Assembly: GCF_016808335.1 (NCBI RefSeq)
Contig: NC_053138.1
Span: forward strand, 56,264,951-56,328,950
Length of the DNA stretch: 64,000 bases
From: Panicum virgatum
Lineage: Eukaryota; Streptophyta; Magnoliopsida; Poales; Poaceae
Reading direction: 5' to 3'
Position numbers and translations under genes: made by a program. The notes beneath the pieces are model-generated. The model was not told the origin of the DNA. It saw nothing but the letters and a program-made list of their open reading frames with translations, and ran no database searches. Below, one piece after another: positions 1-9,768 of the stretch (position 1 is the stretch's first letter; each line of letters starts with the position of its first letter).

Positions 1-1
1 G

Positions 2-1369
2 GCCTCTTCGCCTGCGCCACGCGCGGCCCCGTCGCCCTCGTCACCCGCGCCACGCGCGGCCACGCCGTCTCCTGCGTCCCCTTCGCCTGCGCCACACGCG
101 GCCTCATCCTTACCATCCTCCACCGAGCGCTACATCCCGCCCGCACTCCGTGCCGGCCAGTGCACCTCGTCGCCTGGCCCTCGCGGCCCGCCACCTAGTT
201 TTCCGCCGCTGGAGCGTGTCGTCACGCAGGTCTTCTCGCACCGGCCTCGCCTTGTGCCAGCATCTACACCGGCGCCAGCTCCTGCACCTGCGCCGGCACC
301 GCTGCCTAAGGGTGCCGTCGCCGTGCCTCCCGTCGTGAACCAGCACTCCATGGCGACTCGGGCCAAGCGCGGGTTCCGTGTTCCCGCTCTCTTCACCGCC
401 ACGCACCTGTCTCCGGTTCCGAAGACGTACCGCGGGGGCCTTGCTGATCCTGCCTGGCGGTCCGCCATGGTGGAAGAATATGATGCTCTATTGAAGAATC
501 ACACTTGGGACTTGGTGCCACGTCCCCCCCAGGCCAATGTTGTCACTGGGAAGTGGATCTTCAAGCACAAGGTCTCCGCCGACGGCACTTTGGAACGGTA
601 CAAGGCGCGCTGGGTTCTTCGGGGATTCACACAATGCCCCGGTGTCGAATTCGTGGAGACTTTCATCCCGGTTGTCAAACCGGCGACAGTTCGTACTGTG
701 CTCTCTCTGGCTCTCTCATGGCAATGGCCTGTTCACCAGCTTGATGTGAAGAATGCATTTCTCCATGGCACCCTGACAGAGACTGTTTACAGCCAGCAGC
801 CCAGTGGTTTTGAGGATTCTGCTCATCCTGACTATGTCTGCCGGCTCAACAAGTCCTTGTATGGGCTCAAGCAGGCTCCTCGCGCCTGGTACAGTCGCTT
901 TGCCACATACCTGCTCTCTCTTGGGTTTGTTGAGGCCAAGTCGGATACTTCACTGTTCATCTATCAGCGTGGCTCCGACACGGCCTACCTGCTTCTCTAT
1001 GTCGATGACATCATCTTCACTGCCTCCTCGACCGGTCTTCGCCAGCGGATCACCTCAGCCTTGCAGCAGGAGTTCGCCATGAAAGACCTCGGTGAATTGC
1101 ATCATTTCCTTGGTATGCATGTTCAGCATTGTGGTGATGGCCTTTTTCTATCTCAGGAGCAGTACATGCTAGAGATTCTTGACCGAGCAGGCATGGCAGA
1201 GTGCAAGCCGTGCTCCACTCCGGTAGACACTAACCCCAAAGTGTTTGCCACTGATGGTGCCCCAGTAGCTGATGCTTCGGAAACAAAGAATGCCATAGAA
1301 ACAAAGTGTTTCCTAAGAAACATGGCCAGATGGATTTGGGCTAGCCAGTATGATGTCGACTCAAGCTGA
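2..1369 (+). pseudogene. Ty1/copia polyprotein fragment (linker and reverse transcriptase), entering from the left
   Basis: The frame is open from base 2, so the polyprotein starts upstream of the window. The first ~120 codons are a Pro/Ala/Ser-rich linker, as lies between integrase and reverse transcriptase (RT) in copia elements. RT follows from about 455: the 'W...A(M)..E' entry motif, KARWVLRGFTQ-type block, LDVKNAFLHG with a catalytic Asp, SLYGLKQAPRAW, and the YVDD active site at 998-1009. The copia match stops near 1284, after the CSTPVDTNPK block; the RNase H domain expected next is absent and the remaining ~28 codons to the stop at 1369 look unrelated. No LTR, primer site or polypurine tract of this element is visible to the right, so the copy is 3'-truncated. 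Family assignment is firm; lineage within copia is not attempted. Confidence 0.9.
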
Positions 1370-2232
1370 TGAAGTGTGCAACTGCTGCACTTTGCGCGAT
1401 AAAGAAGGGCGTCTCTATAGCAAAACCTTTCATGGCTTCTCAGGGGCTCTCATAGCCACCCTTGGCGTATGCCAGCTGTGTCATCAGCATAAGCGCCTTC
1501 TCTCCACTTTTGGCTCCTCTTCTTGGCGTTTGCATGTAGATCTAGGCCTGGGGCGGGTTTCTCCAACCAGGTCCGCACCCTACGTGTAAGTTTAGACGTC
1601 TTTGTCACCCTGATCGGAGGCTTCTTCACTGCTAGTGGTGACAGCTTAGAAGGCTTTGGCGATGGCCCTTACAGTTCCATTCAATTCTGTTACAAAACAT
1701 CTGTATTTGCCCCGACAAATGCAGCAGCCATGGAGTTAGGGCAACATTGTAACGTTCAAGGAGTTAATGCCATGGTTAAAGACTATAATCCTACCTTATT
1801 GCTGCTGTTACAAAGAGTCACTAGTGACCAAGAAATCTCCCTATATAATGTAACCATGAGATCAATGAAAATGGCTATGACAATTCACCATTACATTGTC
1901 TCCACCAATTTTTTTCTAACACGTTATCAGCAGCTTCTTCCAAGGGTAAGAATGGCTCCTAGATCGATCATCTTCCTTTGAGGCTGGTTCCTCTCTCCCT
2001 AGAAATCTCCGTGCACAATTCCTTCGTCGCTTGTTGGACGCACTCCTCCAGTGCATCACCCTTGATGAGGTAGGGGCTTCTTCAATCGGGGAGGAAGATG
2101 CGTTGCTGCCTGGAGAGCTGCCAACAGCAGCAAATCCAGCACTGATGCCAATCATCGCAGCGTTTCGGGGATGCCCCACGGGCATCCACATGAAGGACCC
2201 ATCATGGTGACAGCATACTGTCCACGCCATGG
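1286..2232. other. Unidentified degenerate sequence, left half, interrupted by a solo LTR
   Basis: No family recognised. Several short open stretches on the plus strand (for example 1523-1981, 152 codons, and the reading through 1985-2210) have plausible amino-acid composition but are broken by stops and shifts, so this may be a decayed gene or transposon-captured gene. It was contiguous with 4895-5291 before the solo LTR inserted, because the 5-bp CATGG at 2228-2232 is repeated at 4895-4899. Confidence 0.35.
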
Positions 2233-3285
2233 TGAAAGGCCCTTGTTTGGTTTTGGTAATTGAGTGACAACTTAGGTGGACTAATAAGTGTTTATGTCGA
2301 GATACACAGGAGATTAGTCCACACAAAGACACTAGTATGAGCGATATGTGCCATGGAGGAGAAATGGCTAAGGGTTGATGCTATGCTCATATAGTGTGAT
2401 AGAGGAACTCATTGCATATGAGACATGACATAGAGTTATGTGACCAAAGTGGAGAAGATCAAGACAAGGCTTGGCTTGATGGACCGGTTGCAATGGAGAA
2501 GGGCAAGTCAAGGCTTTGAAGCGAGGGACCGCGAGGCGGTGAAGCTTGGGCAAGATTTGGTGCCGATGGACCGAGGCAACGGTGAAGAGCGAGCAAGGTC
2601 AAAATCGATGGACCAAAGAGGTCATGTGATGATATGGAGTGGATCATATCATTCAAGGAAGATCAAGCCAAGTGTTGACTCATGAAGATGATCAAAAGGC
2701 TTGATGGAGTATGGTGATTGTGTGGCATCAATATTTGGGAAGATGAAATGGAATGCGCAAGGCAAAGGTATGACTTGTAGGGCATTTCATTTCACCGGTC
2801 AAAGGTTGTGTAGAGAAGTGCATGACCGGATTTAGGATAGATGGCCGTACTATCAAGAGGGGCAAACTTGTTTGCATATCGGTCATCTAGTGCCACTTGA
2901 GCGATCTAACATTACAATGTTGCTAGGATCGAGTGGCGTGGTGAGATCAAGTGAAAATCCTTTGAAAATGATTGTGAAATGCTAACACACATGCACATGG
3001 TGTTGTTCATGTGGTGGTGTTGGCACATTTGCAAAGGAGAAAGAGTTGGAGTTGATGTTGATCAACTTTGGGAAGCAAGAAAGGTTTTTCGGTTTTCTCC
3101 GGAAATTAGGTGGTCTCTTGGAGTGGAATACTGCTTTGATCCATTGTGTTTTGGATCAAGTATTCAGTTGGGTTGTGTAGCCCTCTGAATTAGCTTTCCA
3201 TAGAGTCCAAGATCACCTAATTTGGACATCGGAGCTAAGAGTTATGGCTGTTTTACCGAGGTACATTTCTACTGGAAATATACCT

Positions 3286-3805
3286 GCGGACGGTCCGCTC
3301 AAGGGGGGCGGACGGTCCGCCATTATCTTGGATGAGCTCGAACAGAACTGTTTTTGGCTCTATTGGTGGTCCAAAATGAACTGCGGACCGTCCGGTCCAT
3401 GGGGGCCGACGGTTCGCCTTTAAAAGCTGAAACGGGAGCAGAAACTTGGTAGTTCTGTCTTGGGTGTCCAAAATAAACTGCGGACCGTCCGGTCCTTGGG
3501 GGCGGACGGTCCGCCTCCTACTGAAAATTCTGGGATAGAAACACTGCGGTTTCTGTGTGTGCTCACTCTTTGAACTGCGGACGGTCCGCCCCTGGGGAGC
3601 GGACAGTCCGCCGGTAACTTCCAAATTTAGTCAGAGACGTTTGCAAATCGGTTGGTTCGAAGTTTTGAACCGCGGACAGTCCGCCCCAGGGGCGCGGACA
3701 GTCCGCCCGGGGCTCTAACGGTCGACTCTGACACATAATCATTGCAGTTCTAGCCGTTGGTTTTGAATGGCGGACGGTCCGGTCTCTGTGAGGCGGACAG
3801 TCCGC
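3286..3805 (+). repeat. Six ~97-bp tandem units with paired GCGGACNGTCCGC palindromes
   Basis: The motif GCGGAC(G/C/A)GTCCGS starts at 3286, 3383, 3480, 3577, 3672 and 3770, a spacing of 95-98 bp. In each unit a second copy follows ~22 bp later after a G-rich spacer. The array ends about 55 bp before the LTR TATA box, which is where a U3 enhancer would be. Confidence 0.85.
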
Positions 3806-3859
3806 GAAAACTCTGTTTTCACGGGATTTGAGTGTAACGGCTAGTTTGGGGCCTCCCTC

Positions 3860-3867
3860 TATAAATA
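3860..3867 (+). promoter_or_regulatory. TATA box of the solo LTR
   Basis: TATAAATA inside CCTCTATAAATAGAGG, a strong match to a plant TATA box. It lies ~1.6 kb into the LTR, directly downstream of the palindrome array. Confidence 0.7.
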
Positions 3868-4894
3868 GAGGGTGTGGCCAGCCATTTGAGGTGCTGAGCA
3901 CCTTGGGGACTTGGTGTCCATGTGTGAGAGTGCTTGAGAGCCCTCTACTCACTCTAACTTGATAGTAATCATCCGATCGAGTGAGAGAGCGATTCTAGTG
4001 TGATTGCTTTGAGAGATTGCATCGAGTGGCACTAGGTGATCGTGTTGCAAGCCGGTGTGCTTATTACTCTTGGAGGTTGCCACCTCCTAGACGGCTTGGT
4101 GGCAAGAGGCTCCGTTGAAGCCCGCAAGAAGATTGTGCGGTGCTCCGGAGAAGAGATTGTGAGGGGTATTGTGCTCACCCCGCGGGAGCCGCGAAGAGCA
4201 ACTCTAGTTGAGCGAGACGTGAAGAGCAACAAGTGGTCCGGCCGGATCATGTGCTAGAGCTCGGTGTGAGCACTCCACGTTGGAGAGTGTGACTTGAGAG
4301 TGTGACTTGAGAGTCACCACTAGCAAGAGTGTGACTTGAGAGTCACCACTAGCAAGAGGATAAAAATCACTGTGTCAATCTTGTCTACTCTTCTCGGTGG
4401 TTTGCATTCTCCAAATCACAAGCCTTGTATTTACATTCATCTATATCTTGTGCTTGTGTAGTTAGAAGTAGAGATCCTAGTGTAACTAGTTAGCTTGTGT
4501 AGCTTAATTAGTTGCTCTTGCTTAGATTGTGTAGCTAAGCAAGTGGAGCTCTTGGATTTGGATTGTGTATCCTTGTCCTTGAGCATCTAGTGAGCTTAGG
4601 TTTGGCTTTGTGCTTTTGCTCATTAGAATTGTGTAGGAGCTCCCCCGGTTTGTGAAGTACTAGTGCTTAGGCTTGTATGACTTGGCATTAGAATTGTTAG
4701 GAGAGCTCTTACTAGCTTGGCACTCCATTTGCTTTGTGTAGGATCTTTTTGGAGGTGCCTTAGAGTTCTAGTTAGAGGGGTGAAGTCTTGGCTAAGTGAA
4801 TAGTTTTAATTCCGCATAAGTTTCGGTTAGCCGGCACAATTAGTTTTAGAAAGGACTATTCACCCCCCCTCTAGTCCGCCATCTCGACCCTACA

Positions 4895-5291
4895 CATGGC
4901 CGGTCGTCCTATCCTTGTGGTGATGACGGATCTTCTTCACCGGAGTACACGCCGGCGACGCCGCCCAACTCCCCAACTCCGTCCACGCCCTGAGGAGAGG
5001 AACCCCACCATGGACGCAACACATGAGTTGGTCGCCGCCCTTAGCACTGATCTGGACGCCACAGGAGTGGAGCTCGATTAAGGAAGCTGCGTCGTGAGAA
5101 GGAGATCTTGGAGGCTCGTCTGTAGGGAGAATAGGAGCCGTCCCCATGGGATGATGATGAGGAGGAGGACTACTGGGCAAGTTCACCCACACACAAGCGC
5201 GTCCGCTACGGAGAGCTCGGCTATCGGGCGTGCCCGCTACCTCTAGTTGTTAGGCTTAAGAGTTTAGGTTTGTCTTATAAGAGTTAGTTTA
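4895..5291. other. Unidentified degenerate sequence, right half
   Basis: Continuation of the 1286-2232 sequence beyond the solo LTR. A plus-strand reading at about 5075-5250 has a short Lys/Arg/Glu-rich helix followed by an acidic Asp/Glu run and a Tyr/Arg-rich end, but it holds two stop codons. No family recognised. The PIF/Harbinger element begins right after it. Confidence 0.3.
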
Positions 5292-6105
5292 GAGCATCTC
5301 CAAGAGTTTGGCATCCCAGCTTGGCATACTTCTTTTTTTGGCAAATGAAGAAAAAACAGCCTCCAACAGTTTGGCAACCAACTTGCATTTTTAGGAACTT
5401 GGCAAATTCTACCCCTTCGACGCGCATATATGCGCGCGCGAAAACGCTTTGGCATCGCCGTCTCCGCTACTCTCGGCGCGCGCGAGCCGTCGGGCTCCTT
5501 CACCCGTGCTCGCGATGAAGTTTCTTCTGGGCGCCGCGACGAATCATCCTCGACGCCGCCGTGCACTCTGCTAGAGTTCAGGTATGATCCATCTTCTTTT
5601 TCCCGAACCGTGTTCTCTGCTAGGGTTTAGGGATCATCACAGATTGGACAGATTGCACGAGATTTGGACGAGATTTGAGTCATGTCCTTTGATCAATCTT
5701 GCTAGGGTTCAGGGACCAGGATTGGACGAGATTTGGGCGATATATTTACCATACCATGATTGCATTTGAATTCCGTACTGAAGTTTTGCAATCAACATGT
5801 TTGGACTGAAACTTGTTCCTGTCTAGCTTATCGGATTGGTACTGCTGCTGCTCGTGTGATTGTTCTTGGGCTCTAGGCTAAGGACTTTGATTTGGATCTG
5901 TGGCTAAGTTGTGTCTGTGCCAGGCATTCGGGGCCACTAGTGCTAGGATTTACGTCCCAGATGCTGAATTTCAGAACCAGTTTCATTGCTTTCAGTTTTT
6001 TTTTCATTGCCCACTGCCGCCTGATCTTTATCTCCATTGGTTTCTGCTTTTTTTTCGGTGCTAGATGTAATCTTGATGGTAGTGTATTTTTTTAGACTCG
6101 TTAAG

Positions 6106-7028
6106 ATGGAAGAAGATGGATTCTTGACGGACATTTTGCTCAATTCAGATGATGGTTATGTTGCTAGTTTGGAAGAACTCACCGTTCCGAACACAGAAGA
6201 TACTCAGAGTACTCATGTTGTTGAACCAAGTCGCAGTACAAAGGGATCCAAGAGGACAAAAAAATTTCATTGGAAGGAAGACGAAGTTATATGCTCGGGA
6301 TGGTTGAACATTAGCAAAGATCCCATTAACGGGGCCAATCAAACTCGTTCCAGGTTTTGGAGTAGAGTTCATGATTTCTTTGAGAATGAGAAGAAAACTA
6401 CAGCTGTGAGGACAGAGAGTTCCATTATGCATAGGTGGCTAACAATTCAAGCTCAAGTAAACAAGTTTTGTTCATGCTATGACGCGATTGAGTGTAGGAA
6501 TCAAAGTGGAACAACTATCCAAGACAAAGTATGTCATATGTGTTTAAGCTATTACTTAAATTTGGTTCAAATGAAAAATATATATACATTGACAAATTTC
6601 CTGTACAGATTGCAGAAGCATCCAAGATGAACATGGAATTAGACAAGGACAAAAAGTCATTTACTCTTATACCTTGTTGGAACATATTGAAAGAGGAAGA
6701 CAAGTGGAAAGCCAAGATGATAGAACTTGCCGAGCTGGAGAAGCAAGCAATAAAGAAAAAAAAGTCCACCAAGATGTCCAGGCCAAGGGATATAGAAGCA
6801 ACCAATAATGAAGCAGTCACAGATGATGTTGCTCAGGAAACCGAAACAAGGAAAAGACCAGAGGGGATAAAGGAAGCAAAAGGTCTTAGGAGAGGAGGTG
6901 GTGAAGCTTGCATGGAGGCATTGGACAAGATGTGGGCGAAGGAGGCCTTCGACAAGGAAAAAGAGAAGGCAAAAGAGGAGAGGTTTATGGCTTCGCTTGA
7001 GGTAGAGAAGGCTGCACTAGACCGATAG
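6106..7028 (+). CDS. PIF/Harbinger ORF1, Myb/SANT-like DNA-binding protein, two exons, premature stop
   Basis: In this family ORF1 is a DNA-binding partner needed with the transposase. Exon 1 is 6106-6528 (141 codons, starting ATGGAAGAAGAT); the intron 6529-6608 (GTATGT...TGTACAG) separates it from exon 2 at 6609, and both meet in frame. Exon 1 carries a basic patch followed by the W-x(n)-W-SRV-type Myb/SANT-like domain (FHWKEDE, GWLNISKDP, FWSRVHDFF, WLTIQAQVNKF). Exon 2 has FTLIPCW and KW typical of the NAM-associated C-terminal domain, then a Lys/Glu-rich coiled coil. The TAG at 7026-7028 is probably premature: the same frame continues with coiled-coil residues to a TAG at 7185, broken again by a TAG at 7152. 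So the protein is truncated by roughly 50 residues. Confidence 0.75.
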
Positions 7029-7549
7029 AAGAAGCGTGTGTCAAATGAAGAAAAAAAAGTTGAAGCCGAATTGCTCAAGGAGCAAAAAGAAATAATGTCA
7101 GTGGACAAGAGGTCTCTTGACCCGCTGCAGCTGCAGTACATAGAGATGATGTAGAAGAAGATCCTTGCTCGACGCATGGAAAATTAGTTTTAGTTCAAGA
7201 GATTTCGTTTCTGCAAACCCAATTATTTGTTTTAGTATTGAGTAAACCTATCTTTGCGTTGTCGTTGAGAGAACTATTTCATTTACATTGAGAGAACTAT
7301 TTCATTGTCATTGAGAGAACTATTTACAGTGTCCTGTTCATTATTTTCATTAAGTGAATTGGGTAGTAATGTTATTTGCTATACGTTTGCTGGTGATTGT
7401 GGCCGGCAATCACCTGCTGAAATGAGCGCTGACAGAATAGTGATTCAATGATTACGCTGACAGGACAAAATAGTATATATCAAAATTGTTCATAACACTT
7501 GATCGACAACATAAACTGATCCTGACATTTAAATGAAAATACTATGTAG

Positions 7550-8383
7550 CTAATATAAATCTGGATGATGGTTCCATAAGTGCTGGATGAGGTATTCTTT
7601 CAACTGCACATGTGTTCCCTGGTCTCTGATCCTTTTGTGTGCATTAATAAATTCATCAAGTGTACGAGTGTTGTCATGAGAAGGTTCCACATTTTGACCG
7701 CCGTAATCGAAACACTCGTTAGGATCCACGAATCCTTCATCTTCCACAATCATGTTGTGCATGATCACACAAGCCCTCATGATCAATCAAAGTGTCTCTG
7801 TGTCCCAAATGCGAGCTGGTCCTCGAACAATGGCAAACTGAGATTGTAAAACCCGAAAAGCTCTCTCGACATCCTTCCTAGCTGATTCTTGTGCTCTCGC
7901 AAAGTATTGTCTCTTGTTCCCCATAGAAAGAGTGATGGACTTCACTAAAGTAGCCCAATATATACCATCTGCTAGATTAACCCATCATATAATCATGGCC
8001 ATTAATGGTATAGTTCACCTCTGCAGCTCTTCCTTCTGCCAGGTTTGCAAATAAGGGAGACCGGTGAAGAACATTAATGTCATTATGTGACCCTGGCATT
8101 CCAAAGAAGGTATGCCATATCCAAAGATTGTGCGAAGCAACAGCCTCCAAAATGATAGTGGGCTTGTCCACATGGCCTTTGTACTGACCTTGTTTTTCAT
8201 AAAGACAGTTCTTCCACGCCCAATGCATACAATTGATGGACCCTAACATTCCAGGAAAACCTCTTCGCTCATCCATTGCCAGTAAGCATGTTGTGTCTGC
8301 TTCATTGGGAAATCTCAGGTATTCATCTTCAAAAATATCAACAACTGCAGCAACAAACCCAATACGTGTGAAGTCTCCTCCGT
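7550..8383 (-). pseudogene. PIF/Harbinger transposase, N-terminally truncated and broken
   Basis: The DDE nuclease of the element, read right to left. Recognisable blocks are RGFPGMLGSINCMHW, PTIILEAVASHNLWIWH, GSHNDINVLHRSPLF, DVERAFRVLQSQFAIVRG and the C-terminal MRACVIMHNMIVEDE. The first catalytic residue, normally Asp in the SIDCMHW block, is Asn here (codon 8232-8234); the second Asp and the Glu of the VERAF block remain. There is a frameshift at about 7975, just after the YMMG block, and a stop at about 7787, before the last block. The part N-terminal to the GFVAAVVDIF block is cut off at the junction near 8384. The gene cannot make an active transposase. Confidence 0.85.
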
Positions 8384-9671
8384 GGGGGCGCGTCAGCGCA
8401 CCCGCGGGTGTAGCCCCCGAGGCCTTGGAGGAGAATTTGTGCTCGTCCAAGGGCTATGAACGTTGTTCCACTGGGTAGCTTCGCTGGGGCGGCTGCCCAG
8501 CACCTTTTTCAGCCGGCATCGGCACTCTTTCACCTGGCCTCGGCATTTTTAGTGCTGGTTCAGTGGCCCGGCGTTTCGCATAACCATCAGGAGAGCGCTC
8601 ATTAGTTGCGGAGGGTTTGGTTAGACACGTGGAGCTTCACAATTGATGGTTGTCGTCTTATTCGAGGGTGCGGTTTGAATCGTGGTGTGCGAGGAGTCCC
8701 CCGAGCCCAGGCCCGTATGAAGGCGTTCAGGGGAACCCCCGACTCCGATTACGACCCTCGTCGCCCTTCCGCAGGGAGGAGGGGAGAAGCGCACCATGCT
8801 ACCCATGCCCGGGCCGCGAGCTATGGCTGCTTCAGTGAGCTAGTAGCGGATTGTTCAAGCGGACATCCGTGCCCCGTTCGATAGGGGTCGGCTCGTGGTC
8901 CATAGACACGTCTCATAAAGCGCTCGCGAGGATTCGCTAGGCGGGGCTCGAACCCATTCGGTAGGGTTCGAGGGCTCGATGCTCTCCCTCGATGGGATCC
9001 CCCTTCTAGGCACCCTCGACCGGCCTTGAACACTGCATAGGATGTCTCGAACTTCGCGTTCGAGGGTAGCTTGTACGGCACATCCCTGCAGTTCCTGACT
9101 CTGGTGATTTGAGGCGCCTGTCGAACCCCCCGAAGGGCCAGGCTTCGAACCCCTGATCAGTAAGGCCTCGGAATCCGATTCCTTTGAGGGTAAAGGGACC
9201 CCTGAAGGAATATTCCGTCTTGGTTTGAAACGATGCAGAGTCGCGAGTCATGCGCGCGGGTCTTCCGCTGGTGGTGGGCGACGTGGCCCAATTCGTGCGG
9301 TGTGGTGTGGGCGCGACTTTTCAGGCGTCGGCCTCGGGCAGACGAAGCGGCGTGGGCGGCGGGTGACGGATGGGATAACACAACAGTCGCGTCGCGCCCG
9401 CCGGTTACCGTGCCGTATTTATTGCCGCGTGCGCGCGTGGGAAACTCCGCGGTCGTGGGGCCCACCCGTCAGCGATAGCAAAATCTACCACATTAAATGC
9501 GGTAGATTTGGGCAGTGGCTGCGGGTGCGCCCCCCGTGGTAAATAAAGACGGAGAGAAAGGGGATGTTTTGGGTTTACCTGGCCATTTGCCTCCATCCTG
9601 CTTCGCCTTCTCCGCCTCCGTTGCGTCCTGAGCCCGTAGCCAAGAGCGAGGAGGAGGAGGAGGAAGGAGAA

Positions 9672-9680
<9 letters not shown>

Positions 9681-9718
<38 letters not shown>
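9681..9718 (+). repeat. (GA)n microsatellite in the leader of the antisense gene
   Basis: About 19 GA units, ~50 bp before the ATG at 9769, in what would be the 5' UTR. A TAAATAAA at 9541-9548 could be the TATA element, though this is only a composition match. Confidence 0.7.
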
Positions 9719-9722
<4 letters not shown>

Positions 9723-9768
9723 GCCATTTCGGAGCCTCCATTCCCGCATCCCCCCTCGACCCGCAGAG

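Larger units (their letters stand above)
2233..4894 (+). mobile_element. Solo LTR of a long-LTR retrotransposon (2662 bp)
   Basis: The segment begins TGAAAGGCCC, ends CGACCCTACA (the canonical TG...CA), and is bounded by a perfect 5-bp TSD CATGG (2228-2232 and 4895-4899). It has no gag or pol reading frame. A TATA box lies in its middle (3860-3867), as in an LTR with U3 to the left and U5 to the right, so the orientation is plus. This is what unequal recombination between the two LTRs of one element leaves behind. At 2.66 kb it is a long LTR. A set of ~97-bp repeats sits just upstream of the TATA box (separate entry). Which superfamily it belongs to cannot be decided without internal sequence. 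Confidence 0.85.
5292..8383 (+). mobile_element. PIF/Harbinger DNA transposon, right end lost
   Basis: The left end GAGCATCTCCAAGAG (5292) after a TTA (5289-5291) fits the family's terminus and 3-bp target site. Inside are the two genes that define plant PIF/Harbinger elements: a Myb/SANT-like ORF1 (plus) and a DDE transposase (minus), convergent. The transposase N-terminus and the right terminal repeat are missing; at about 8384 the sequence changes abruptly to GC-rich gypsy material. 5300-6105 is the non-coding left end of the element; 7188-7549, between the two genes, holds no gene. Confidence 0.75.

Noticed and set aside
8384..9560. 3' LTR of the gypsy element
   Set aside because: I looked for TGTCGGTG...CCCGACA ends and for the 49-bp repeat here and found neither; the sequence differs from the right LTR.
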